Shown in pieces: positions 49,276 to 59,070 of a stretch of 64,000 bases of DNA (position 1 is the first letter of the stretch; each line of letters opens with the position of its first letter). The position numbers were made by a program, and so were the translations under genes. Source of the stretch: Chitinophagaceae bacterium (GTDB lineage: Bacteria; Bacteroidota; Bacteroidia; Chitinophagales; Chitinophagaceae). Location of the stretch: contig JADJVB010000015.1 in assembly GCA_016710745.1 (NCBI GenBank), positions 39,619 through 103,618 of the forward strand, given 5' to 3'. Below the pieces are notes generated by a model. The model did not search any database, was not told the origin of the DNA, and was given only the letters and a program-made list of their open reading frames with translations.

Positions 49276-49893
49276 TTAAAATATTTGAGTATAGCGTTTA
49301 ATTTTTTTTTCTAATCGTTCAAGACTTAATCGTGTCGATTCGAGGTGCCTATCTGATTTATACGCTCCTGAATCTTCTTTCCCATTTATTTTAGTCTGAA
49401 TAGTAATTGTTACGACACCAACAGCATATCTTAATTTCTCAAACAATTCTATTCCCAATATAAGCGCATTTATGTCGATTGTTTTAAAATTTAAATCAAG
49501 CCCTACACTTTTTAGTTTGGGATGCCTTAGAATAATCTGCCCGTGCTTGGAGTCCTTCACCAAAGAACTTTCTCCAACGAAAGATGTTCCGTGAGCAAAT
49601 GAATTGCGAATAGGGATTAGCCTTTGATAAATATTCGGGATTGATTTTGAAAGCTTAAATATGTCTGTGTGAGATTTAAAGTCTTCTGCTATTAATGCCA
49701 TAAACTTATTTCTAATTTGGTCAGCCGTCAAAGCCTCCATCAAAATTTCATTTTGCCTGGTCTGCCTTGCATCATAGCCAGGAAATATTATACGCAGAAT
49801 CCCAAACCTCATTAAGTGTGAGACATACTCAAAATTTATGAGGAATTGTCCATAGAGTTTATATAACTCGTCATTTTGGTTCTGCTGTTTCAT
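49276..49893 (-). CDS. HEPN-like protein of unknown function
   Basis: 205 residues, mostly helical. I-R-N-S-F-A-H-G-T at about residues 111-119 matches the R-x4-H core of HEPN-type proteins. First gene of a two-gene cassette; the next gene (the exported protein) starts directly after its stop. A toxin-like RNase role is possible but rests on one motif. Confidence 0.55.
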   Translation of the reverse strand: MKQQNQNDELYKLYGQFLINFEYVSHLMRFGILRIIFPGYDARQTRQNEILMEALTADQIRNKFMALIAEDFKSHTDIFKLSKSIPNIYQRLIPIRNSFAHGTSFVGESSLVKDSKHGQIILRHPKLKSVGLDLNFKTIDINALILGIELFEKLRYAVGVVTITIQTKINGKEDSGAYKSDRHLESTRLSLERLEKKIKRYTQIF

Positions 49894-49913
49894 TTTTAGG
49901 GGTTGCCATTAAT

Positions 49914-50118
49914 TGCACACAACGGGCGGGGCTTTGTGCTGGGCTGGACATTTTAATGTCCAGCCCGGAACTGCCGCCCAATAAAATTACCAAAGTTGAA
50001 GGTAACAACAAAAGCTCAATAGTGTTCCGTCCAGCCCTGAACTGAAGTTGAGAGATTTGCCGCAGCCGGGGCAGGACAACGTCCTGCCAGCCTTGCACAA
50101 AACCCGATGTTGGGCGAT
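49914..50118 (-). repeat. attC-like site 17
   Basis: Right arm gttgggcgat (50109) pairs with atcgcccaac at 50599. Inner stem ctttgtgctgggctgg / ccagccttgcacaaaa. Full-length relative of truncated site 9. Confidence 0.88.
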
Positions 50119-50130
50119 GTTAGCGGAATT

Positions 50131-50574
50131 CTATTTTATTTCGAAAATTATATCTAACTGGACAGAAGCACCAAATGGTAATTGTGCCACGCCCGTTGCT
50201 GTTCTTGCATGGCGTCCGTTTTCATTGAACAATTTAATTAATAGATCGGAAGCGCCATCAATAACTTTTGGTTGTTCTATAAAATTATTAGAAGAACGAA
50301 CAAAGCCAGTTAGTTTTATAATTCCTGTAATTAAATCCAAGTCTTTAATGTCTTGCTTGACGATAGCTAAAATGGCCAAAACTGTATTCTGAGCAGCTTC
50401 CTTAGCTGTTTCCAGTGAAACTTCTGAACCTACTTCACCAATGCAATCACTAACCCGGCCAGATGCAAAAAGTAATTGTCCGATTTTTTTACTACCCAAA
50501 TAATTACCAACGGGAGGTTTAGGGTCGGATAGAAATAATCCAAGTTCTTTCAACTTTGTTTCTACTATGCCCAT
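50131..50574 (-). CDS. RidA/YjgF family protein
   Basis: 147 residues. Family pattern: L-P-P-x-G-N-Y analogue (K-P-P-V-G-N-Y), L-L-F-A-S-G-R-V, A-A-Q-N-T-V-L-A-I-L and the C-terminal G-R-H-A-R-T-A-T-G-V-A-Q-L-P-F-G-A-S-V-Q. The last contains the conserved Arg of the enamine/imine deaminase site. Probably clears reactive imines in the cytoplasm. Complete, sole gene of its cassette. Confidence 0.92.
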   Translation of the reverse strand: MGIVETKLKELGLFLSDPKPPVGNYLGSKKIGQLLFASGRVSDCIGEVGSEVSLETAKEAAQNTVLAILAIVKQDIKDLDLITGIIKLTGFVRSSNNFIEQPKVIDGASDLLIKLFNENGRHARTATGVAQLPFGASVQLDIIFEIK

Positions 50575-50598
50575 TTTTTAGAGGATTGATATTCTAAT

Positions 50599-50801
50599 AT
50601 CGCCCAACGAACAGGGCTTTGGGCAGGTGTGGCATTAGTATTCCGTCCGCTTGGAACCGCTGATGATTGAAATTGTTTGTTGAAGTTAAGATTTGATGAT
50701 CAAAGTTGTTTGTCCAGCCCGAACTGAAGATTGGCTTTTTACTGCTGCTGATTGAACTTCCGTCCAGCCACACTTGCGCAAAACCCCATGTTAGCGGGTC
50801 G
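50599..50801 (-). repeat. attC-like site 18
   Basis: Right arm gttagcgggt (50790) pairs, with one mismatch, with gcccgctaac at 51294. Inner stem ctttgggcaggtgtgg / ccacacttgcgcaaaa. Almost identical to site 31, which travels with a second copy of the same gene. Confidence 0.88.
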
Positions 50802-50816
50802 TTGTTTTACTTCAAT

Positions 50817-51254
50817 TTACTCTCTACAAGCACATTCGTGATTCTCGTTTATATACTTGATTGTCGCTTTACTTAATTTTTCTAATATATCAAGGTCAAG
50901 GTCAGATAACTTCTTGAAATAGATACAAGCTTTCCCCATTTTAAATTTTCCTAATTTGTCAAGCAGCTGTTTATTTTCATTTCCTGGTGCAGAAACATAA
51001 AGTGAGAACTCTGCCTTTCTTGGTGAAAAACCAATTAGCATAGAGTCACCTTCATGTCCGCTTGCATACTTGTAATGATAACTTCCAAAACCTACCATGG
51101 TCGGGCCCCACATTTTTGGATCAAATCCTGTCCATTTTTTCATTAGATCAATTAAGTGTAAGCTGTCTTGTTTCTTTTGTTCGTTGTCAACAAATGAGTT
51201 TATGAAGTCAATTACGTTGACTTCAGTTTCTGTCGTTTTATTTTTTGTTGCCAT
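50817..51254 (-). CDS. DUF1801 domain protein
   Basis: 145 residues from the ATG at 51254. DUF1801 features: V-I-D-F-I-N-S-F-V-D, W-T-G-F-D-P-K-M-W-G, Y-H-Y-K-Y-A-S-G-H-E-G-D-S-M-L-I-G-F-S-P and L-G-K-F-K-M-G-K-A-C-I-Y. Function unknown. A decayed duplicate of the entire cassette lies at 63307-63997. Confidence 0.88.
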   Translation of the reverse strand: MATKNKTTETEVNVIDFINSFVDNEQKKQDSLHLIDLMKKWTGFDPKMWGPTMVGFGSYHYKYASGHEGDSMLIGFSPRKAEFSLYVSAPGNENKQLLDKLGKFKMGKACIYFKKLSDLDLDILEKLSKATIKYINENHECACRE

Positions 51255-51293
51255 ATACTTCCTTCGTTTAGTAGTATAGTGTCGTTTTACAAT

Positions 51294-51502
51294 GCCCGCT
51301 AACGGCAGCGGCTTTGTGTCAGCTTGGGATTTCGAAGCTGTGTCTGCCCCCACCGCAATGTAAATTATGAAACGAAATGCATATTTATAAAAATAATTTG
51401 TCTTAGTTGCCGGTCAGGCCCATAGCCAATGTTGAATAGCGAACCAAAGCTGAAAATACCTGGTGTCGCCCAAGTTGCACAAAACCGCATGTTGGTTGTC
51501 TG
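51294..51502 (-). repeat. attC-like site 19 (belongs to ORF-less cassette family)
   Basis: Left arm closes the DUF1801 cassette. Right arm gttggttgtc (51491) pairs with gcaaccaac at 52090. Inner stem ctttgtgtcagcttggg / cccaagttgcacaaaa. Confidence 0.88.
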
Positions 51503-52089
51503 GGCAAGATTGAGTTTTTAAAGGAATCAAAAATTCCCAACTTCCGGATGCACAAACCAGCGTGAAAAGTCGTCTTACAACCGAAATTTTAGGGAAAGTC
51601 ACTTTTAAACAACCGAAAATTGTTTTTAGCTGCCAGACAGTTCCGCTTTCCAACCCCGACTGTTAAGAAACCCAACGCCCCGAAAAAGCGGTTTTGATTG
51701 AAAAGCCGCAACCGAAACGAAATGCTGCCCCGCTGTCCAACCCAAACTGTAAATGAAAAACCAAGCTGCAAACTCAACGGTATTGATTTAATGACACGAA
51801 CATAAATTGCGAAACAACTTTTTACTAAACGAAAACCTTTTAGCAATTGTCAAGCCACCAAAGCAAACGAAAGCAGCGGGGTTTTAGAAAACGACGAACA
51901 ACCACAGCGACCATGCGATACGAAACCGAAATTATCAAACTCGCCTGCGTCCGCCCCATACGAAACGAAAAAACGCAAACCGGTTTTATTAGTACCCAAA
52001 ACCAGCGGAAGAATTTAACAACGAAAATTTTTGAAAACGAATGCTCTCTGCGATGACCAAAAGGATGAGGATTTTTTCTGTCTTGCCTT
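51503..52089. other. ORF-less cassette T1
   Basis: First of five tandem units with a 795-798-bp period, no convincing gene in any frame. Short frames here are interrupted, and copies differ by single-base indels. The plus strand is rich in acgaaa-like words (gaaacgaaa, aaacgaaag). It could hold a structured RNA, a promoter-bearing spacer or a long-dead gene. Confidence 0.7.
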
Positions 52090-52295
52090 GCAACCAACGG
52101 CAGCGGCTTTGTGTCAGCTTGGGATTTCGAAGCTGTGTCTGCCCCCACCGCAATGTAAATTATGAAACGAAATGCATATTTATAAAAATAATTTGTCTTA
52201 GTTGCCGGTCAGGCCCATAGCCAATGTTGAATAGCGAACCAAAGCTGAAAATACCTGGTGTCGCCCAAGTTGCACAAAACCGCATGTTGGTTGTC
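52090..52295 (-). repeat. attC-like site 20
   Basis: Near-identical copy of site 19; right arm GTT at 52286 pairs with 52888. Confidence 0.88.
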
Positions 52296-52887
52296 TGGGC
52301 AAGATTGAGTTTTTAAAGGAATCAAAAATTCCCAACTTCCGGATGCACAAACCAGCGTGAAAAGTCGTCTTACAACCGAAATTTTAGGGAAAGTCACTTT
52401 TAAACAACCGAAAATTGTTTTTAGCTGCCAGACAGTTCCGCTTTCCAACCCCGACTGTTAAGAAACCCAACGCCCCGAAAAAGCGGTTTTGATTGAAAAG
52501 CCGCAACCGAAACGAAATGCTGCCCCGCTGTCCAACCCAAACTGTAAATGAAAAACCAAGCTGCAAACTCAACGGTATTGATTTAATGACACGAACATAA
52601 ATTGCGAAACAACTTTTTACTAAACGAAAACCTTTTAGCAATTGTCAAGCCACCAAAGCAAACGAAAGCAGCGGGGTTTTAGAAAACGACGAACAACCAC
52701 AGCGACCATGCGATACGAAACCGAAATTATCAAACTCGCCTGCGTCCGCCCCATACGAAACGAAAAAACGCAAACCGGTTTTATTAGTACCCAAAACCAG
52801 CGGAACATTTTATTAACGAAAATATTTTGAAAACGAAAAGCATAACTGCGATGATCAAGAGGACGAAAGAGTTTTCTGTCTTGCCTT
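52296..52887. other. ORF-less cassette T2
   Basis: Practically identical to T1 from its left end to about 52800; the last 80 bp diverge clearly (cattttattaacg, cataactgcgatgatcaag). Divergence confined to one end suggests recombination or conversion between copies. Confidence 0.7.
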
Positions 52888-53093
52888 GCAACCAACGGCA
52901 GCGGCTTTGTGTCAGCTTGGGATTTCGAAGCTGTGTCTGCCCCCACCGCAATGTAAATTATGAAACGAAATGCATATTTATAAAATTAATTTGTCTTAGT
53001 TGCCGGTCAGGCCCATAGCCGCTGATGAATAGCGAACCAAAGCTGAGAATACCTGGTCTCGCCCAAGTTGCACAAAACCGCATGTTGGTTGTC
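52888..53093 (-). repeat. attC-like site 21
   Basis: Same type as site 19 with a few changes (gccgctgatgaat instead of gccaatgttgaat); right arm GTT at 53084. Confidence 0.88.
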
Positions 53094-53682
53094 TGGGCAA
53101 GATTGAGTTTTTAAAGGAATCAAAGATTCCCAACTCCCGGATGCACAAACCAGCGTGAATTGACGTCTTACAACCGAAATTTTAGGGAAAGTAACTGCTA
53201 AACCACCGAAAACTGTTATTATTTGTGAAAAAGTTCCGCTGTCCACCCCCGACTATTAAAAAACCCAAAGCCCCGAAAAAGCGGTTTTGATTGAAAAGCC
53301 GCAACCGAAACAAAATGCTGCCCCGCGGTCAAACCCAAACTGCAAATGAAAAACGAAGCCGCAAAACCAACGGTATTGATTTAACGACACCAACATAGAT
53401 TGCGAAACAACGCTTTACTAAACGAAAAGCTTTTGGCAACTGTCAAGCCACCAAAGCAAACGAAAGGAGCGGGGTTTTAAAAACTACGCACAACCACCAC
53501 GTCCATGCGTTATGAAACCGGCATGATCAAACTCGCCTGCGTCCGCCCCATACGAAACGAAAAAAAACAAAACCGATTTTATTAGTACCCGAACCAGCGG
53601 AGAATTTTAACAACGAAATATTTTGAAAACGAAAGCCGTCACTGCGATGACCAAAAGGATGAAATTGTTTTCTGTCTTGCCT
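53094..53682. other. ORF-less cassette T3
   Basis: Second sequence type of the family (with T4 and T6), scattered substitutions and 1-base indels relative to T1. No gene seen. Confidence 0.7.
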
Positions 53683-53889
53683 TGCAACCAACGGCAGCGG
53701 CTTTGTGTCAGCTTGGGATTTCGAAGCTGTGTCTGCCCCCACCGCAATGTAAATTATGAAACGAAATGCATATTTATAAAATTAATTTGTCTTAGTTGCC
53801 GGTCAGGCCCATAGCCGCTGATGAATAGCGAACCAAAGCTGAGAATACCTGGTCTCGCCCAAGTTGCACAAAACCGCATGTTGGTTGTC
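53683..53889 (-). repeat. attC-like site 22
   Basis: Copy of site 21; right arm GTT at 53880 pairs with 54481. Confidence 0.88.
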
Positions 53890-54480
53890 TGGGCAAGATT
53901 GAGTTTTTAAAGGAATCAAAGATTCCCAACTCCCGGATGCACAAACCAGCGTGAATTGACGTCTTACAACCGAAATTTTAGGGAAAGTAACTGCTAAACA
54001 ACAGAAAACTGTTATTATTTGCGAGAAAGTTCCGCTGTCCAACCCCGACTATTAAAAAACACAAAGCCCCGAAAAAGCGGTTTTGATTGAAAAGCCGTAA
54101 CCGAAACGAAATGCTGCCCCGCGGTCAAACCCAGACTGTAAATGAAACACCAAGCCATAAAAACCAACGGTATTGATTTAATGAAGCGAACATAAATAGC
54201 GAAACAACCATTTACTAAACGAAAAGCTTTTGGCAATTGTCAAGCCACCAAAGCAAACGAAAGGAGCGGGGTTTTAAAAACTACGCCCAACCACCGTGTC
54301 CATGCATTACGAAACCGGCATGATCAAACTCGCCTCTGTCTGCCCCATACGAAACGAAAAAACACAAACCGGTTTTATTAGTAACCAAAACCAGCGGAGA
54401 ATTTTAACAACGAAATATTTTGAAAACGAAAGCCGTCACTACTATGACCAAAAGGATGAAGTTGTTTTCTGTCTTGCCTT
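53890..54480. other. ORF-less cassette T4
   Basis: Close relative of T3 and T6. No gene seen. Confidence 0.7.
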
Positions 54481-54686
54481 GCAACCAACGGCAGCGGCTT
54501 TGTGTCAGCTTGGGATTTCGAAGCTGTGTCTGCCCCCACCGCAATGTAAATTATGAAACGAAATGCATATTTATAAAAATAATTTGTCTTAGTTGCCGGT
54601 CAGGCCCATAGCCAATGTTGAATAGCGAACCAAAGCTGAAAATACCTGGTGTCGCCCAAGTTGCACAAAACCGCATGTTGGTTGTC
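54481..54686 (-). repeat. attC-like site 23
   Basis: Copy of site 19 type; right arm GTT at 54677 pairs with 55278. Confidence 0.88.
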
Positions 54687-55277
54687 TGGGCAAGATTGAG
54701 TTTTTAAAGGAATCAAAAATTCCCAACTTCCGGATGCACAAACCAGCGTGAAAAGTCGTCTTACAACCGAAATTTTAGGGAAAGTCACTTTTAAACAACC
54801 GAAAATTGTTTTTAGCTGCCAGACAGTTCCGCTTTCCAACCCCGACTGTTAAGAAACCCAACGCCCCGAAAAAGCGGTTTTGATTGAAAAGCCGCAACCG
54901 AAACGAAATGCTGCCCCGCTGTCCAACCCAAACTGTAAATGAAAAACCAAGCTGCAAACTCAACGGTATTGATTTAATGACACGAACATAAATTGCGAAA
55001 CAACTTTTTACTAAACGAAAACCTTTTAGCAATTGTCAAGCCACCAAAGCAAACGAAAGCAGCGGGGTTTTAGAAAACGACGAACAACCACAGCGACCAT
55101 GCGATACGAAACCGAAATTATCAAACTCGCCTGCGTCCGCCCCATACGAAACGAAAAAACGCAAACCGGTTTTATTAGTACCCAAAACCAGCGGAAGAAT
55201 TTAACAACGAAAATTTTTGAAAACGAATGCTCTCTCTGCGATGACCAAAAGGATGAGGATTTTTTCTGTCTTGCCTT
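54687..55277. other. ORF-less cassette T5
   Basis: Almost identical to T1, differing mainly by a two-base insertion in the tctctctgcg tract near 55231. No gene seen. Confidence 0.7.
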
Positions 55278-55485
55278 GCAACCAACGGGCAGGGCTTTGC
55301 GCAGCTTGGGTATTTGTTGCTGTGTCCGACCCCACACGGATGTAAATTATGAAACGAAATGCAAAAATTAAGAAAATATTTTGTCTTAGTTAACGGTCAC
55401 GCCCATAGCCAATGATTGGGAGCGAAGCGATGCTGAAGTTTGTTTGTCCTGCCCAAGTTGCCGCAAAACCCAATGTTATGCGCAG
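55278..55485 (-). repeat. attC-like site 24
   Basis: Left arm gcaaccaac closes T5. Right arm gttatgcgca (55475) pairs with ggcgcataac at 56397. Interior of the site 12/15 type. Confidence 0.88.
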
Positions 55486-56378
55486 TTGTTGTTTTTTAAT
55501 TCGGGATTTTTAAAATATACTCCTTTTAATAGTGACTGTTTTTCAATTTGCTCAGACACAGAATTCCAATACATTTGAATATCTTTTATAGAACAATCTT
55601 TCGAATGAATACCTCTGGTTTGACTACCACTAATAAAGTCTAAATAAATTTTTGGTTGGCTAAAAAGCGAGCCAAGAGGGGAGTCTTCATTATAAATTTT
55701 GCATGGAGCAAAAGAATACATCTGATTATAGGTGTCTTTTTCATGATAAGTTACACCCTCATAAAAGGTACATTTGTTTTCTATTGTTATCCTGCATGAT
55801 TCAAGATCATCAACGAGGGGATTGCAATTTGTGTCCCCATAAATTGGATATATTGTAGCATAGTAATATTGCCCTCTTTTTTCGGAAGGAACAAGATTGC
55901 TTATTGTATTAAGATTGTAATTTGTTTGATTGTCTGAAACAACGAACACAGTATCTAGACAAAATGTTTGGTTGATAGATGAGCCAAACAAAATTATAGA
56001 ATTTGACTCTAATTCGGTAAGTATATTATGAAATGCTCTTTGCATGCATATGATATACCTAAACGAATGTCCAAATACAAAAGGATCTGTTGTATGAGTC
56101 CGATTGGGAACGCTAGGATTAACATAGGGGATATTAATATAATTTGGAGGATTGTTATTTGCTTTATTTATTGGAATAATTTCTGATTGGGCTTCCCACT
56201 CACCCCAAAATGCCAATTGTTTTTTTTCTAGATCACCTTGTCTATTAACATAGTTCCCGTCCGAAATAAGAAACTTACGCCTATGTGTTGGGTGATTATT
56301 CCAAGGAATAAATCTATCACCTTTGTTTAAAGGAGTTGCTTCTTCGGCTGGGTGCAAAAATTGTACAATTTTGGGCAT
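55476..56378 (-). CDS. unknown protein ending inside the recombination arm
   Basis: 300 residues from the ATG at 56378 (M-P-K-I-V-Q-F-L-H-P); the longer open frame runs into site 25. Contains D-R-F-I-P-W-N, A-F-W-G-E-W-E-A and D-P-F-V-F-G-H-S-F, then I-I-L-F-G-S and L-D-T-V-F-V-V. Function not recognised. The stop TAA is provided by the arm sequence gttatgcgc itself, so cassette and gene end coincide. Confidence 0.65.
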   Translation of the reverse strand: MPKIVQFLHPAEEATPLNKGDRFIPWNNHPTHRRKFLISDGNYVNRQGDLEKKQLAFWGEWEAQSEIIPINKANNNPPNYINIPYVNPSVPNRTHTTDPFVFGHSFRYIICMQRAFHNILTELESNSIILFGSSINQTFCLDTVFVVSDNQTNYNLNTISNLVPSEKRGQYYYATIYPIYGDTNCNPLVDDLESCRITIENKCTFYEGVTYHEKDTYNQMYSFAPCKIYNEDSPLGSLFSQPKIYLDFISGSQTRGIHSKDCSIKDIQMYWNSVSEQIEKQSLLKGVYFKNPELKNNNCA

Positions 56379-56396
56379 AGTTAGTAGGGTGTTAAT

Positions 56397-56600
56397 GGCG
56401 CATAACGGGCAGGGCTTGCTGCAGGGCTGGAATTCATCGTTCGTCCAGCCCGGAACCACTGCTGATTAAAGATATAAAAGTACATGTTAACAAACAAAAG
56501 CCCAAGATTGAACGTCCAGCCCAGATGAAGCACAACAGCGATAAAATGTCCATTGCTCCAATGTCCAGCCAGCCTTGCAACAAACCCAATGTTGGCGGTT
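56397..56600 (-). repeat. attC-like site 25
   Basis: Right arm gttggcggtt (56591) pairs with gaccgccaac at 57320, one mismatch. Interior of site 5 type. Confidence 0.88.
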
Positions 56601-56619
56601 CGTGCTTTTGGGAATTCCT

Positions 56620-57264
56620 TTACTTGCAGTTTAATTCAAAATAAGTCGTATCTATATTTAAACCGGTAAAATCATTTTTCTCTTCTTTCATACTAACCGC
56701 AATACCTTTCATTGTATAGTTTTTGAACCTATGTTGAGATTTAAGTATAAGTCCACCTTTTGATTTTTCTCCATAAAATTTCCAATTGTACGAAACATGG
56801 TTTTTGTAGGTAGTTGGAGCAATTTGCATGTCATTTGAAACATAGAATATATTATAAAAATACTTTCCCTGCCATTCAATTATTCTACATTTTTGACCCA
56901 ATATTTTCTCATTAGTTTCATATTCCTTATAGGATAATATAGTGTCAGTTGAAACACTGTAATCTTCACATTCAAATTTATTTGTGGAATTAATTTGTGA
57001 AATACATTTTCCCAATCTTCCGGAGTAATAGTAGGTTGTTGTATCCTGAGCAAAAAAACGACTTTGATAATTATCATTGTCGTACCGAAATTCACTTTTG
57101 TAGGGTTTGAGTTTTGCCAAACTGTCTTCATTCAAAGTCCCACTTTCATAGCTGTATTTATATTCTATTCTACCATTGAAATATTTTAGTTTGCCGCATG
57201 AAGCGAGGAAAGACAAACCAACTATGAGAACTATTTTACTTATTTTATGAAAATATTTGAACAT
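56620..57264 (-). CDS. GLPGLI-like lipoprotein
   Basis: 214 residues; lipobox L-A-S-C at about residues 20-23. The body follows the pattern of GLPGLI-type Bacteroidota proteins: G-R-I-E-Y-K-Y near the start, Y-Y-Y-S-G-R, and N-E-K-I-L-G-Q-K-C-R-I-I-E-W. Function of the family is unknown; probably surface- or periplasm-anchored. Confidence 0.65.
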   Translation of the reverse strand: MFKYFHKISKIVLIVGLSFLASCGKLKYFNGRIEYKYSYESGTLNEDSLAKLKPYKSEFRYDNDNYQSRFFAQDTTTYYYSGRLGKCISQINSTNKFECEDYSVSTDTILSYKEYETNEKILGQKCRIIEWQGKYFYNIFYVSNDMQIAPTTYKNHVSYNWKFYGEKSKGGLILKSQHRFKNYTMKGIAVSMKEEKNDFTGLNIDTTYFELNCK

Positions 57265-57319
57265 TAATCATCTTCTGTTTTGATTATTCTATTCATTTTT
57301 TAAGGGCCGTTTTTAGCAT

Positions 57320-57519
57320 GACCGCCAACGGGCGGGGCTTTGTGCAGGTGTGGTATTGACCAACTGTCCGCCCATAACCGATGCCGATTGAAAATATATT
57401 GTTGAAATTAAGAACTAAAGTTCAAAGTTGTTTGTCCAGCCCGAACCACTGCCTGGCTTTGCACTTAGCTGAAGTTTGTTTGTCAAGCCACACTTGCACA
57501 AAACCCGATGTTGGCGGTT
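57320..57519 (-). repeat. attC-like site 26
   Basis: Right arm gttggcggtt (57510) pairs with gaccgccaac at 58298. Inner stem ctttgtgcaggtgtgg / ccacacttgcacaaaa. Confidence 0.88.
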
Positions 57520-57527
57520 CGTGCACG

Positions 57528-57704
57528 TCAGGTAGTTTGTTTACCTCTTTGAGTGGTTTTAGTTTTTGTCCTTCGTAAGGATTTTAATCTGCGCTTTTCT
57601 TTCTCAGCTCTAATAAACTCACTTATTGCAAGTTCTTCTTCTTTTGTCATCGGTTTTTGTCCTCCAATAAAATCTACATCAAGTTCTTTCTGTTTATTTT
57701 TCAT
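57528..57704 (-). CDS. small basic protein, putative antitoxin
   Basis: 58 residues: M-K-N-K-Q-K-E-L-D-V-D-F-I-G-G-Q, then M-T-K-E-E-E-L-A-I-S-E-F-I, ending in a Lys/Arg/Thr-rich tail. Its ATG lies inside the end of the GNAT-like gene (ATGAAAAATAA), so the two are coupled. Size, charge and coupling fit the antitoxin of a TA pair, though the toxin-first order is the less usual one. Confidence 0.6.
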   Translation of the reverse strand: MKNKQKELDVDFIGGQKPMTKEEELAISEFIRAEKEKRRLKSLRRTKTKTTQRGKQTT

Positions 57705-58227
57705 TTGGAAAATATTTATTAATGAGTTTTAATGCTGCAATCGTATCAATTATCATGATGCGTCCACCAAAATGCATTGCTCCTAAAGTGTCCATATAAT
57801 GTTTAACAAGTTGTGACTTTGAAAAGAACGAAACATTGCCCTCGTGTCCACGCTGAAAAGCTAATTTGCAGGAAAAGGCTACTAAATTGCCTGGAACACC
57901 AGCATATACTTTTGTTTTTCCTTTATTGAAAGGTGCACTCTCTACTAAGTGCATGTAAACATGGTCAGATTTGATTTCAAGACTTATTAAGCCCTGTATT
58001 ACATTTTGATTATTTACAATTGTTAACTTATAAACATCACGCTCTGGTTGCTTAAATTCTAATTTCCAGTCAAACTGCCATCCGTTTTTCTTAGTAACGG
58101 TTTTCAAATCAATATTGGTAATAAGCGAAATATCAGTGGAGAAACTGTCACCTGTGACTACGTTTTCAATTGAGTTTGTGAGCTTATCTATCTCAAAATC
58201 AAGGGCTATTTTTTCTCGTTGTTTCAC
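57694..58227 (-). CDS. GNAT-fold protein, putative toxin partner
   Basis: 177 residues. The C-terminal half has Y-A-G-V-P-G-N-L-V-A-F-S-C-K-L-A-F and G-H-E-G-N-V-S-F-F-S-K-S-Q-L-V-K-H-Y, typical of a subset of GNAT-like domains in small two-gene modules (acetyl-CoA loop near G-V-P-G-N). Paired with the 58-residue protein. Toxin function is inference from size, pairing and cassette location. Confidence 0.6.
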   Translation of the reverse strand: MKQREKIALDFEIDKLTNSIENVVTGDSFSTDISLITNIDLKTVTKKNGWQFDWKLEFKQPERDVYKLTIVNNQNVIQGLISLEIKSDHVYMHLVESAPFNKGKTKVYAGVPGNLVAFSCKLAFQRGHEGNVSFFSKSQLVKHYMDTLGAMHFGGRIMIIDTIAALKLINKYFPNEK

Positions 58228-58297
58228 ATAGCGAATTTACGAAAAAATGGAATGTTTGTCAAATGTCATTTGATATTCACTTAATGTCCGTTTGCAT

Positions 58298-58501
58298 GAC
58301 CGCCAACGTTCGAGGCTTGCCGCAGGGCTGGAATTGTTGCTGTGTCCGCCCGGCAACTGAAGCCGATTGAAAAACCGAAGTTGAAGTTAACAACTAAAAG
58401 CCGAATAGAATTCAGTCAAGCCCGATATTAGCTGATAATAGTACAACTGCCGATTGTTATGCCGTCCGCCAGCCTTGCGGCAAACCTTTTGTTGTACGCT
58501 G
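58298..58501 (-). repeat. attC-like site 27
   Basis: Right arm gttgtacgct (58491) pairs with agcgtacaac at 60954. Inner stem cttgccgcagggctgg / ccagccttgcggcaa. Closest relative of the half site at 18150. Confidence 0.88.
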
Positions 58502-58769
58502 TTAGAACTTGTAATATCAAAATTATTATCTACCGCCTTCACTTTCTTAACTTTGAGAAAAATATTAAAAACTGGTTATTATGGAATTCAAACTGTGGAG
58601 TGAACTTAATGTTGAAGCAAAAGGTGAATTAAAGCCTAATCTTGGTCTTCGGTCCTGGAACAAATTGTCAGCTGAGGAGAAAACTCGAATTTGGACCCAT
58701 ACCGTGTACTAGCCCCCTAAATGGCTGGACTAAAATTTGAATTAATTTTAGTCACTTAAATTTAGGTTT

Positions 58770-59003
58770 ATGTCAAAACAACGAAGAACATTTTCTGTAG
58801 ATCAGAAACTCAAAATCATCCAGGAAGCAGATCAGCAAGGAATTACCCAAACATTACGCAAGCACAATTTATCACACAGTGTTTTCCTCAGATGGAAGAA
58901 CCAGTTTAACACGGGTGGTACGGAGTTATTAAAGCCTCAATACAGGAAGATAGATCCTGAAGTCAAGGCTTTGATGGAAGAGAACGCCAGGCTCAAAAGA
59001 TAA
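58770..59003 (+). pseudogene. IS3 OrfA, frameshifted
   Basis: Same HTH protein as in copy 1, longer here (to E-N-A-R-L-K-R). The stop follows a short A run (caaaagataa); one more A would continue I-I-G-N-Q-A-L-E-L-E-F, the expected zipper. Probably frameshifted by one base. Confidence 0.8.
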
Positions 59004-59070
59004 TTGGGAACCAGGCGCTGGAACTTGAATTTAAAACTGAGCTTTTAAAAAAAGCGATGCCCACTGGATG

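Noticed and set aside
51414..55371. Open frames of 79-112 codons in the T cassettes as real proteins
   Set aside because: They start or end within the repeat, are broken by 1-base indels between copies, and have Arg/Phe/Trp-rich compositions typical of antisense frames.
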